A DNA stretch of 64,000 bases from JAGVSV01 sp040766135 (GTDB lineage Bacteria > Bacillota > Clostridia > Christensenellales > Aristaeellaceae). Every line of letters begins with the position of its first letter. Positions within the stretch are counted from its first letter, which is position 1. This document shows, piece after piece, positions 44,572 through 52,959 of the stretch. The notes beneath the pieces were generated by a model. The model made no database searches and was not told the DNA's origin. It saw only the letters and a list, made by a program, of their open reading frames with translations. The stretch covers positions 186,001-250,000 of the forward strand of contig JAXGRA010000001.1 of assembly GCA_040766135.1 (NCBI GenBank). The letters are read 5' to 3'. Position numbers and translations under genes: made by a program.

Positions 44572-44600
44572 AGTATCGCGCAATGTCGCTTTTGTGTCAA
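44572..44600 (-). promoter_or_regulatory. Promoter of the secreted protein-rbsK operon
   Basis: On the minus strand TTGACA (44600-44595) and GATACT (44577-44572) are 17 bases apart. Confidence 0.8.
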
Positions 44601-44669
44601 TTTATTTCTCGAAAATAAACAATGTTTTACAAGTCTAAGACTGTTTGGCATGCTCATGTGCAATAACCT

Positions 44670-44698
44670 TTGCCTGCTATCCTGCGTTCTGCTATACT
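44670..44698 (+). promoter_or_regulatory. Promoter of the zinc-ribbon membrane protein gene
   Basis: TTGCCT (44670-44675) and TATACT (44693-44698) are 17 bases apart. Confidence 0.7.
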
Positions 44699-44752
44699 AT
44701 AAACGTAAAAAACCGGCACCCGGCGCAAGCCGGGCGCTGTTTCAGGGGGAAC

Positions 44753-45403
44753 ATGCTCGTTTATTATTGCGGCAAGTGCCGCCAGCAAAATCCAGGCCCG
44801 CAGTGCGACAGCTGCGGCAAGCGTCTGACCAGCAGCGCCGTGCGCTACATCTGGTCGGACTATCGCCTGCCCATCACCGATGCGGTGCGCGTGCGCACCG
44901 TGGTGCTGGTGATGCTGCTGGCCGTGCTGCTGCTCACAATCGCCATGACAGCCTTCGAGTTTGTCGAAACCGGCACCCAGGCGCTGACATTTTTGACCAG
45001 CAGCGGCATATTGCCCACGCTGTTAATGGTGTTTTTAGGCGGTGTTGCGCTGGGCTTTTTAATCCTCCTTTTGCAGGGGCGCGAAAGCGTGCAGTATGTG
45101 CTGGACCCTAAGGGCGCGCTCAAGCGCACGTGGATACAGCCCACGCGCCTTGCGTGCTGGATGCGCTTTGTCAGCTTTGATTGCCATGCCATCCAGCCCA
45201 ACGCTGATGGCGTGCCTTTCCTGATGGTGCACGAGGAGTACTTGGTCTGGCAGGATGCTGCGCGCTTTGTCGCACAGCCCCGCGCCGGGCGCATTAAGCT
45301 ATATCGCCCTTACTATTTCGTATTTATGACCATGTACGCCGCCCGTGAGGAGTTTGACGAGGCGGTCGACATGATCGCGGCCAAGGTCAAGCCCCGGCGG
45401 TAG
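44753..45403 (+). CDS. Zinc-ribbon protein with two membrane helices
   Basis: This 216-residue protein starts with YYCGKCRQQNPGPQCDSCGK, a short zinc ribbon (about 5-23). Two membrane helices follow at about 50-72 and 86-108, then a C-terminal soluble part of about 105 residues. I start at ATG 44753 with AGGGGGA; the longer frame crosses the promoter. Family unknown; the ribbon-plus-helices form resembles small sensors or assembly factors. Confidence 0.7.
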   Translation: MLVYYCGKCRQQNPGPQCDSCGKRLTSSAVRYIWSDYRLPITDAVRVRTVVLVMLLAVLLLTIAMTAFEFVETGTQALTFLTSSGILPTLLMVFLGGVALGFLILLLQGRESVQYVLDPKGALKRTWIQPTRLACWMRFVSFDCHAIQPNADGVPFLMVHEEYLVWQDAARFVAQPRAGRIKLYRPYYFVFMTMYAAREEFDEAVDMIAAKVKPRR

Positions 45404-45448
45404 GGTGCTTTTATTCATGCAAATAAAAATATCTGAAGGGAACTTGCC

Positions 45449-46843
45449 ATGAAGAAGGAAAAGAAGCCCGCCCCGCGCGGCGACGTGATCAACCACAGCC
45501 CGTCGGAGAACTATGTTTGGCCTGCCGATCCGGAGGTGCTCAAGAAGCTGGAATGGTTCCAGGATCAGAAGCTGGGCTTTATGGTGCACTGGGGCCCGTA
45601 CTCGCAGCTGGGCATCATGGAAAGCTGGTCGCTCTCCGATGGCGATGCGCATTGGTCGCGCAAGGAGGTAGACTGGGCGGATAATGGCGAGCAGCTGCGC
45701 GAACGGTATTTTGCGCTGAACAAAACGTTTAACCCCCTGCGCTTTCACCCGGAAGAGTGGGCGGATTTTGCCCACCGTGCAGGGTATAAATACTTGGTGT
45801 TTACCACCAAGCACCATGACGGCTTTTGCATGTACGACACCAAGTACAGTGACTACCGCATCACGGCACCCGATTGCCCGTTCCATACGCATCCCAAGGC
45901 CGACATTGCCCGGCACCTGTTTGATGCCTTCCGTGCCAAAGGGTTGGGCATCATCCCGTACTTTTCAAAGCCGGACTGGCACTGCCCGTGGTACTGGGCG
46001 CCTAACCAAAAACGCCCCATCGCCTATGACCGCAACCCCACCTATGACCCGCGTGAAAAGCCCGAATTGTGGAATCAGTTTGTGCGCTTTACCCACGCGC
46101 AGATGATGGAGCTGGTGACCACCATGGGCCCGGTGGAGGGGCTGTGGCTGGACGGCGGGCAAGTGCGTCCGCACAACGGGCAGGATTTGCGCATGGCGGA
46201 GTTTGCCGCAAAAGCGCGCCAGGCCGTGCCTGGCCTGCTCATTGCCGACCGCACCGTGGGCGGCCCGTATGAAAACTACATTACGCCGGAGCAAACCGTG
46301 CCCGAGCACGCGCTGGATGTGCCGTGGGAAAGCTGCGTGGTGGCCGGCGGCGGGTTTGCGTTTACGTATGGCGCTGCCTACAAATCCCCGCGCGAGCTGG
46401 TGCATTTGCTGATGCGCGTCATCAGCCGTGGCGGCAACCTGGCGCTCAACTTGGGTGGCCAGCCCGATGGACGCCTGCCCGCGCAGGGTATGGCGGCTTC
46501 GCTGGCCATGGGGGAATGGTTACAGCACAATGGCGAGGCCGTGTACGCCACGCGCGCCTGCGCGCCATATGAACTGACGGCACAGGGTGCCCAGCGCGAC
46601 ATCGCCTGCGTGCTGACGCGCTGCAAGGGCAATCACCATACATATGCCACGCTGCTGCTTAATGAGGGCGAGGTGCTGCCCGCCAGCATCACGCTGGACA
46701 TTGGCCGCGAGGTCAGCGAGGCATATGCGCTGCATCCTGCGCAGCAATTATCCTTTACCCCATGCGCTGAAGGCATCCGCATTGCACTGCCCGCAGGCAT
46801 TGCAGGCACCAGCCCGCTGGCGCTGCCCATCAAGCTTATCTGA
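45449..46843 (+). CDS. Alpha-L-fucosidase (GH29 family)
   Basis: The 464-residue glycoside hydrolase has the GH29 hallmarks KLGFMVHWGPYSQLG, VFTTKHHDGFCMYDT and the nucleophile region VEGLWLDGGQVR (Asp near 236). It removes alpha-linked fucose from glycans. There is no signal peptide, so it acts on imported oligosaccharides. It precedes a sulfatase by 22 bases, which suggests a shared sulfated, fucosylated substrate. An AAGGGAA site lies before the ATG. Confidence 0.87.
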   Translation: MKKEKKPAPRGDVINHSPSENYVWPADPEVLKKLEWFQDQKLGFMVHWGPYSQLGIMESWSLSDGDAHWSRKEVDWADNGEQLRERYFALNKTFNPLRFHPEEWADFAHRAGYKYLVFTTKHHDGFCMYDTKYSDYRITAPDCPFHTHPKADIARHLFDAFRAKGLGIIPYFSKPDWHCPWYWAPNQKRPIAYDRNPTYDPREKPELWNQFVRFTHAQMMELVTTMGPVEGLWLDGGQVRPHNGQDLRMAEFAAKARQAVPGLLIADRTVGGPYENYITPEQTVPEHALDVPWESCVVAGGGFAFTYGAAYKSPRELVHLLMRVISRGGNLALNLGGQPDGRLPAQGMAASLAMGEWLQHNGEAVYATRACAPYELTAQGAQRDIACVLTRCKGNHHTYATLLLNEGEVLPASITLDIGREVSEAYALHPAQQLSFTPCAEGIRIALPAGIAGTSPLALPIKLI

Positions 46844-46865
46844 CTAACTGTGAAAGGGGCATAAA

Positions 46866-48311
46866 ATGGCTCAGCGACCCAACATATTGCTGCTGATGGC
46901 CGACCAGTTCCGGGGCGATTGCTTAGGGGCTGCAGGCCACCCGGATGTCAAAACGCCGTATCTGGACATGCTGTGCGAGCGCGGCACGCGCTTTGAGCGT
47001 GCCTATTCCGCCACGCCCACCTGTATCCCGGCCCGTGCTGCGCTGCTAACCGGCATGGACCAGCGCCATCACGGTCGAGTAGGCTATCAGGACGGCGTGG
47101 TGTGGAGCTATCCGCACACGCTGGCCGGCACCCTTGCGCAGGCGGGCTATCAGACGCACTGCGCGGGCAAGATGCATGTGCACCCCTTGCGCTCGCGGCA
47201 GGGCTTTGACGGGGTGGATTTGCACGACGGCTACCTGCACCATTACCGCAACGTCAGCCATCCGTACTATGAGCATCAGCTGCAGGCCGATGATTATTTT
47301 TATGAGATGCAGGGCAAAGGCCACATGGATCTGGCCGATGACGGCATCGACTGCAACGGCTGGGCGGCGCGCCCCTGGCCGTATGAGGAGCAGTTGCACC
47401 CCACCTGGTGGGTGGGCGACCGCGTGATGGATTTTCTGCGCCGCCGCGACCGGGACGTGCCGTTTTTCCTGATGGCCAGTTTTGTCAGGCCGCACCCGCC
47501 GTTTGACGCGCCGCAGGCTTTTTTCGACATGTATCGGGGTAGAAATTTGAGAATGCCGCCGGTAGGGGACTGGGCTGCGCCGGTCGCCACGCGCATCCCC
47601 AATGCCGATCAGGGCATTCTGGATGACGAACTGCAGCGCCAGGCGCTGATCGGATATTATGCCTGCATCACGCAGGTGGATCATCAAATCGGCCGCATCT
47701 ATGAGCAGCTGGGCGTAGAAGGCCTGCTTAATAACACCTTGATATTGTTTGTGTCCGACCACGGCGAGCTGCTGGGCGACCATCACCTGATGCGCAAATC
47801 GCTGCCGTATGAGGGCAGCGCGCGCATCCCGTTTGTGCTGTCCGGCCCCGGCATTCCGCGCGGCGGTGTCAGCGACCAGGTGGTGACCTTGGCCGATATC
47901 ATGCCCACATTGCTGGACTATGCAGGCGTTGCCATTCCGGACAGCGTGGACGGCGCCAGCGTGCTGGGCCTGCTGACAGACAGCGATGCGCCCTGGCGCG
48001 ATATGCTGCATGGCGAGCATACGTACCATGGCCGCGGTATGTTTGAATCGGTGCAGTTTATGGTGTCATCTACCGATAAATATATCTGGTATTCCGGCGA
48101 TGGGCGCGAGGAATACTTTGATCTGGTCAACGACCCGCAGGAATGTCGCAACCTGATAGCGGACAGCAAAAAAGCCGCGCGCATTGCTCAGATGCGCGCG
48201 CGGCTGGTGCAGCAGCTAACGGGCCGCGAGGAAGGCTATGTGCAGGACGGGCAGTTGGTCACCGGCCGGCCGCCGCGCATGGTGCTGGCCGAAGCAGGGC
48301 TTTTGGGTTAA
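46866..48311 (+). CDS. Cysteine-type sulfatase
   Basis: The 481-residue alkaline-phosphatase-fold enzyme has the signature CIPARAALLTG (C-x-P-x-R, about residue 57), whose Cys becomes formylglycine. Metal-site residues start ILLLMADQFRGD and continue in LFVSDHGELLGDHHLMRK. No signal peptide is present, so it is cytoplasmic and would desulfate imported sugars. The modifying enzyme (anSME or FGE) is not in this window. It is a partner of the fucosidase. Confidence 0.88.
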   Translation: MAQRPNILLLMADQFRGDCLGAAGHPDVKTPYLDMLCERGTRFERAYSATPTCIPARAALLTGMDQRHHGRVGYQDGVVWSYPHTLAGTLAQAGYQTHCAGKMHVHPLRSRQGFDGVDLHDGYLHHYRNVSHPYYEHQLQADDYFYEMQGKGHMDLADDGIDCNGWAARPWPYEEQLHPTWWVGDRVMDFLRRRDRDVPFFLMASFVRPHPPFDAPQAFFDMYRGRNLRMPPVGDWAAPVATRIPNADQGILDDELQRQALIGYYACITQVDHQIGRIYEQLGVEGLLNNTLILFVSDHGELLGDHHLMRKSLPYEGSARIPFVLSGPGIPRGGVSDQVVTLADIMPTLLDYAGVAIPDSVDGASVLGLLTDSDAPWRDMLHGEHTYHGRGMFESVQFMVSSTDKYIWYSGDGREEYFDLVNDPQECRNLIADSKKAARIAQMRARLVQQLTGREEGYVQDGQLVTGRPPRMVLAEAGLLG

Positions 48312-49153
48312 GCCGCGCGCCTGCGCACAAGATTGATTAGGACAGACAGAAAATAGCCCGCAATATCCGCCACCACAATGGTGGCGCCCACCGGCGTGCC
48401 CAGCAGGATGGACGACAGGATGCCGATGAGCGCGCAGACTACGCCAAAGGCGGCCGATGCCAGCACCACAGCGCGGAAGGACTTGAACAGCCCCATCGCC
48501 GATATGGCCGGGAAGATCAGCAGCGCGGAAATCAGCAGCGAGCCCACCAATTCCATCGCCAGCACCACCACCGTGGCAATCACTATTGCGATGAATACAT
48601 TGTAGGCGCGGGCGTTGATGCCCGTGGCGCGCGCAAAGTTTTCGTCAAACGTTACCGCAAACAACCGGTGATAGGTAAAAACAAACAGCAGCACCACCAG
48701 TGCGGATAGCCCCACGCTTTGCCATACCTGCGTTTGAGTTAAGGTGAGGATGGAAGTAGCCCCAAACAGCGTGGTGCATACGTCGCCGGAAATGTTGCCG
48801 CCCGTGGGCGGGAACAGGTTGAACAGCAGATACCCCACCGACAGCGCGCTCACCGACAGCATGGCGATGGCGGCGTCCCCCTTGATGCGCGCGTTTTGCC
48901 CGGCGCTCAGCAGCACCACGGCCATCAGCACCGTGATGGGCAGCACCAGCACCGTTTGGTTGGCCAGCTTCAGTGCCGTGGCGATGGCCAGCGCGCCGAA
49001 GGCCACATGTGATAAGCCGTCCCCCAAGTAGGAAAGCCGCTTGGGCACCAGCACCACGCCCAGCAATGCGGCGCTTAGGGAGGTCAGCAGCCCCACAATC
49101 AGCGCGTTGCGCACGAAGGCAAACGTCAGATAATACGCCAACTGGTCGATCAT
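48308..49153 (-). CDS. znuB: Metal ABC transporter permease (ZnuB type)
   Basis: The 281-residue membrane protein has eight to nine helices and belongs to the ABC-3 family (AFVRNALIVGLLTSL start, YLGDGLSHVAFGALAIA). It transports zinc or manganese with ZnuC. The stop shares TTAA with the convergent sulfatase stop. Its start overlaps znuC by four bases. Confidence 0.87.
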   Translation of the reverse strand: MIDQLAYYLTFAFVRNALIVGLLTSLSAALLGVVLVPKRLSYLGDGLSHVAFGALAIATALKLANQTVLVLPITVLMAVVLLSAGQNARIKGDAAIAMLSVSALSVGYLLFNLFPPTGGNISGDVCTTLFGATSILTLTQTQVWQSVGLSALVVLLFVFTYHRLFAVTFDENFARATGINARAYNVFIAIVIATVVVLAMELVGSLLISALLIFPAISAMGLFKSFRAVVLASAAFGVVCALIGILSSILLGTPVGATIVVADIAGYFLSVLINLVRRRAA

Positions 49154-49857
49154 GCGCCCACCGCCTGTCCATTGGCATATGCACTGCCCACGGGGCTTAG
49201 CAGATACGCCTGCGTGGTGCCAAAGAATTGCGCCTTACCTAAGTGCAGGATATGCGATGCTTCCCGCAATGCATGCTGCACGTCATGCGAAATCATCACG
49301 ATGGTCATGCCCTCATCATTCAGCGAGCGGATCAGCGCGTACAGTTCCTCCGTGATGGTGGGGTCTAACCCTGTGGCCGGTTCATCCAGCAGCAGCATAT
49401 GGTTGGCCGCGCACAGCGCGCGCGCCAGCAGCACGCGCTGCTGCTGCCCGCCGCTTAGTTCGCGGTAGGCGCGCCGGGCCAGCCCGTCAATGCCCAAGCG
49501 CACCATGTTGCGCTGCGCTCGTTCCTTTTGCGCCTTGCTGTAAAAAGGGGACAGGCCGCTGGTGTTCAAGCACCCGGACAGCACAATCTCGCGCACCGAG
49601 GCCGGGAAATCGCGCTGCTGCTGGGATTGCTGCGGCAGATAGCCAATGGCATGGCGGTCAAGGCCATCGCCGGTTTGGATGGTGCCGGATAGCGGGGCTT
49701 GCAGCTGCAAGATGGTTTTCATCAATGTGGTCTTGCCCGAACCGTTTTCGCCTACAATGCACAAATAGTCCCCGGCGCGGACCGAAAAGGACAGGTCGGA
49801 AATCACCGCGCGGCCATCATAGCCTAACGTTACATGTTCGCAGATGAGTTGTGCCAT
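49150..49857 (-). CDS. znuC: Metal ABC transporter ATPase (ZnuC type)
   Basis: The 235-residue ATPase has Walker A GENGSGKTT, signature LSGGQQQRV and Walker B MLLLDEPATGLDP. I start at ATG 49857, seven bases after the Fur-family gene, with AAGGAAACG as a weak site. No zinc-binding ZnuA gene follows. The order regulator-znuC-znuB supports a zinc or manganese importer. Confidence 0.88.
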   Translation of the reverse strand: MAQLICEHVTLGYDGRAVISDLSFSVRAGDYLCIVGENGSGKTTLMKTILQLQAPLSGTIQTGDGLDRHAIGYLPQQSQQQRDFPASVREIVLSGCLNTSGLSPFYSKAQKERAQRNMVRLGIDGLARRAYRELSGGQQQRVLLARALCAANHMLLLDEPATGLDPTITEELYALIRSLNDEGMTIVMISHDVQHALREASHILHLGKAQFFGTTQAYLLSPVGSAYANGQAVGA

Positions 49858-49864
49858 CGTTTCC

Positions 49865-50269
49865 TTATCTCTGTTCACACTGCGCACAGCAGCCAAACAG
49901 CGTGGTCTGCGCAGCGTCCAGCACAAAGCCGCACTGGGTACGCAGCGTATCCAGCACTTGAGTAGTCTTGTCTGTATCCAAATGGTACAGTTTGCCGCAA
50001 TCCTGGCATTTTAAGTGCAGATGCGCATGACAGGCATGCTTTCCGTCCATCTGATACAGCATGCTGCGCGGTGTGCTGTCGTTGAGGAAGGCCTTGGTGA
50101 CGCCCTCGCTGGTTAACTTGCCCAGCAGGCGATATACCGTGCTGGTGCTCGGTGTCGGACAGTCAGGAATCTGGCGTAGCTGCTGTACAATTTCCTTGAC
50201 TGTCATCGCCCGCCCGGTCGTGGTGAGCAGCTGCACCAATGCCTTGCGCTGCTGTGTCTGATAGCTCAC
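49865..50269 (-). CDS. Fur-family metalloregulator (Zur or PerR type)
   Basis: The 134-residue regulator has an N-terminal winged helix (TTTGRAMTVKEIVQQL) and the Fur metal site HAHLHLKCQDCGKLYHLD. Two cysteine pairs, CQDC and CCAQC, bind structural zinc. It likely controls the downstream znuCB genes. A perfect palindrome lies between the promoter and its start codon. Zur is the best guess because of the neighbours, but PerR and Fur are not excluded. Confidence 0.87.
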   Translation of the reverse strand: MSYQTQQRKALVQLLTTTGRAMTVKEIVQQLRQIPDCPTPSTSTVYRLLGKLTSEGVTKAFLNDSTPRSMLYQMDGKHACHAHLHLKCQDCGKLYHLDTDKTTQVLDTLRTQCGFVLDAAQTTLFGCCAQCEQR

Positions 50270-50284
50270 GCTCTCCCACCTTTC

Positions 50285-50343
50285 AAAATAGGAATCATTC
50301 CTATTTTACGACGCATCATATCACGCTTGAATAAAACACGCAA
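50285..50343 (-). promoter_or_regulatory. Promoter and Fur-family operator of the regulator-znuCB operon
   Basis: On the minus strand TTGCGT (50343-50338) and TATGAT (50320-50315) are 17 bases apart. Just downstream is a perfect 23-base inverted repeat: AAAATAGGAAT and its complement around a single central base (50285-50307). The 7-1-7 layout is that of Fur-family boxes, but the core AGGAATnATTCCT differs from the published Zur and PerR cores. Confidence 0.75.
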
Positions 50344-50345
50344 TA

Positions 50346-50381
50346 CAAAAAAACCAGGGGAAGCGGTACCGCTTCCCCTGG
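50346..50381 (-). terminator. Terminator of the first sugar ABC cassette
   Basis: A perfect 28-base palindrome (CCAGGGGAAGCGGT and its complement, 50354-50381) is followed on the minus strand by a long T-tract (50353-50347). Confidence 0.92.
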
Positions 50382-50416
50382 ACTAGTGCGCAAAGGCACC
50401 AGAGACCAGCGTTAGA

Positions 50417-51964
50417 TTATTTACCCAGCTTGGCGGCCGCTTCGGTTACGGCCTTCCAGGCGGCTTCATAACCTTGGGCGTTCCACTCGGCCAGGGCGGT
50501 CTTGTACAGCTCCTCAGTGGGGGTGTCGCTGCCGTCGGCGATGATGGTGCTCCACTGCGTGTTGGTCCTGATGCTCATCTCGGTCTTTTCAGGCAGGTTC
50601 AGCGCGGCCACTTCCCAATCCAGATTGGGGCTCTTCCATTCGGCAACGCGGCGCTCATACTCGGCCTGGCTCATGTCACGGATGTATTGCGGGATGGCAG
50701 GATTTTCATACTGCAGCATATCGCCGCACCATACGGCCAGCGTGGCGAACAGACCGGCGGAGGGGTATTTGTCCGACAGCGATATCATGTCCCCGGCTTC
50801 GTTCAGCGGCAGCGTGGGCACGATCTGGCCGTCTTCCATCTTGTAGTCTTCGCCCTCAAAGCCAAAGGTAGCCATCTTCATACTTTCATCAGAATACAGG
50901 TAGTCCATCAGCATCATGATGCGCTCGGCCTTTTTGTCATCGACATGGCCGCCCATGTATGTCTCGCTCCAGAAGGACATCTCCTGGAAGGCACAGGCCT
51001 TATCGCCCGTCAGCGGCACCAGCGCCACGCAGTCCTCAAACTTCTTGTCGGGCTGCACCAGCACCCAGCTTTTGTAGATGTTGTTCAGGTGCTTGGGGGT
51101 GTTCTGATAGGCCAAGATACCGATCTGCCCGGCAGCGAACAGCTCGCGGCAGTCATTGGTGGCGCGGGCGGCAAAGTCCTGATCCATCCAGCCGTTTTTG
51201 TACGCCTTGCGCAGCATGTCAATCAGCGGGATGGTGCCTTCCTCGCACACCGGCCACTTCCAGTTGCCGTCTTCCATCTTGACCCAGCGGCTGTCGGTAT
51301 AGCCATAGGAAGCAATCTGCTGGCTGGTGGGGAACACCGCGTTGTAGGCAAAGCCGATGGTGTTCTTCTGGCCGTCGCCGTCAGGATCCTTATCGGTAAA
51401 GGCTTCCATGGTGGCCAGCAGCATGTCGCCATCGGTGGGCATGGGCAGGTTGAGCGCCTCCAGCCAGTCCTTGCGGATGACCAGGCCGCGGTCCATGCAC
51501 CAGTAGCTGGGATCGTTATACGTCATGCGGGGGAAGAAGTAGTTCTGGCCGTCCACCTGGTAGGCCAGCACCTCTGGCAGGTCCATGTACCGGGCCAGGT
51601 TGGGATAGGCAGACAAATCATCGGGCAGGGCGCGCACTACGCCGTCCTCAATCCAGGAGTAGAACGTGCTGCCGCCCACCATGGCGGTGCCGCCGGCAAC
51701 ATCGGGCATTTCGCCAGCTGCGGCCCAGGTCATGTACTTGTCGTTGTAGTCGCCCCAGCCTACGTTCATGGGCACCAGGGTAACGTTGAACTTCTCCTCC
51801 ACCAGCTTGAGCATGGCGTCCTTTTCCTTGCCCTCGGGGAAGGCTCTGCCTACGTCCCATACGGTGACGGTCAGCTCCATATGCTCCAGCTCCCCAGCTG
51901 CGGCCAGCGGGGTCAGCGATGCAACCAGCATCAGGGACAGCAACAGTACCAAAAGTTTTTTCAT
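50417..51964 (-). CDS. Sugar ABC transporter solute-binding protein (cassette 1)
   Basis: The 515-residue protein has a signal peptide (MKKLLVLLLSLMLVAS..., cleavage near AAA at about 23) and a large two-lobe binding domain of the LplA/type-1 extracellular family. No cysteine lies in or near the signal peptide. It is the last gene of the permease-permease-binding protein operon, followed by a strong terminator. An AAAGGAGGT site precedes the ATG. Confidence 0.87.
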   Translation of the reverse strand: MKKLLVLLLSLMLVASLTPLAAAGELEHMELTVTVWDVGRAFPEGKEKDAMLKLVEEKFNVTLVPMNVGWGDYNDKYMTWAAAGEMPDVAGGTAMVGGSTFYSWIEDGVVRALPDDLSAYPNLARYMDLPEVLAYQVDGQNYFFPRMTYNDPSYWCMDRGLVIRKDWLEALNLPMPTDGDMLLATMEAFTDKDPDGDGQKNTIGFAYNAVFPTSQQIASYGYTDSRWVKMEDGNWKWPVCEEGTIPLIDMLRKAYKNGWMDQDFAARATNDCRELFAAGQIGILAYQNTPKHLNNIYKSWVLVQPDKKFEDCVALVPLTGDKACAFQEMSFWSETYMGGHVDDKKAERIMMLMDYLYSDESMKMATFGFEGEDYKMEDGQIVPTLPLNEAGDMISLSDKYPSAGLFATLAVWCGDMLQYENPAIPQYIRDMSQAEYERRVAEWKSPNLDWEVAALNLPEKTEMSIRTNTQWSTIIADGSDTPTEELYKTALAEWNAQGYEAAWKAVTEAAAKLGK

Positions 51965-52023
51965 GGGGTACCTCCTTTTGAAATATGATATCCCGCCTAA
52001 GCGGTTTCATCTAGGGGAAAGGG

Positions 52024-52947
52024 TTAGCTCTTCACCGCGCCTAACATAATGCCCGAGGCAAAGTATTTTTGCACAAACGGGTATACGCACATGATGGGGA
52101 TGGTGGCCACCGTGACGGAGGCCATCTGCATGCCCACGCCATATACGTTGATGTTGGCGTTCTTAAACTCGTTGGCCATTTCATTGCCCAGATCCAGCGT
52201 GCTTTCAATGACGATCTTGCGCAGCAGCAGCTGCAGCGGATACAGGTCGTCGCGCTTGGCCAAAAACAGCATGGCGTTCCACCATTCGTTCCAGAAGCCC
52301 ACGGCATAGAACAGGCTGATGGTGGCTATGATCGGTGCGGCCAGCGGGATGATAATCTGTATCAGAATGCGGAATTCATGCGCGCCGTCGATGCGTGCGG
52401 ATTCGGGCAGCGATTCCGGGATAGTGCCAAAGTAGTTGCGCATCAATATCATGTTGTAGGTGGACAGCAAGCCCGGCACGGTCATCACAAAGATGCTGTC
52501 GATAAAGCCCAAATCCTTGAGCACCAAATACCAGGGGATGAGCCCCCCGCCAAAGTACATGGTGATGATGAACATGGTCATCAGCCAGGAACGCCCCGGC
52601 AGCGATTTTTTGGAAAATGCATACCCGGCCATGGTGGTCACAATCATGGCCATGATTGTACCAAACACTGTGTTAAACGCGCTTACCCCGATGGAGCGCA
52701 TCAGGCGCGCATCCGAGAAGATGATTTTGTAGTTGGTCAGGTCGATGGCCTTGGGCCACAGGTAGAGCTGCCCGGCTGCTACATGCTCATACCGCGCAAA
52801 GCTGACCAGCAGCATGTTGTAAAACGGGAACACCATGATCAGCGCCAGGAAGGTCAGCAGCAGATAAATCACCACATCTGCGGATTTGCTCGCCGCCGAG
52901 CGGTGCAGATGGTGCATGGTGACAGCAGCTTTTTTTTGATCGCTCAT
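52024..52947 (-). CDS. Sugar ABC transporter permease, LplC/YtcP type (cassette 1)
   Basis: The 307-residue membrane protein has six helices and the permease loop ESARIDGAHEFRILIQIIIPLA. It ends FVQKYFASGIMLGAVKS, the typical YtcP-type tail. It pairs with the upstream LplB-type permease. A GGAGGTG site precedes the start. Confidence 0.9.
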   Translation of the reverse strand: MSDQKKAAVTMHHLHRSAASKSADVVIYLLLTFLALIMVFPFYNMLLVSFARYEHVAAGQLYLWPKAIDLTNYKIIFSDARLMRSIGVSAFNTVFGTIMAMIVTTMAGYAFSKKSLPGRSWLMTMFIITMYFGGGLIPWYLVLKDLGFIDSIFVMTVPGLLSTYNMILMRNYFGTIPESLPESARIDGAHEFRILIQIIIPLAAPIIATISLFYAVGFWNEWWNAMLFLAKRDDLYPLQLLLRKIVIESTLDLGNEMANEFKNANINVYGVGMQMASVTVATIPIMCVYPFVQKYFASGIMLGAVKS

Positions 52948-52959
52948 GTGGGCACCTCC

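Noticed and set aside
50474..51988. A 504-codon plus-strand frame opposite the cassette 1 binding protein
   Set aside because: The minus-strand gene has a signal peptide and a Shine-Dalgarno site; this frame has low-information His/Gly/Val composition.
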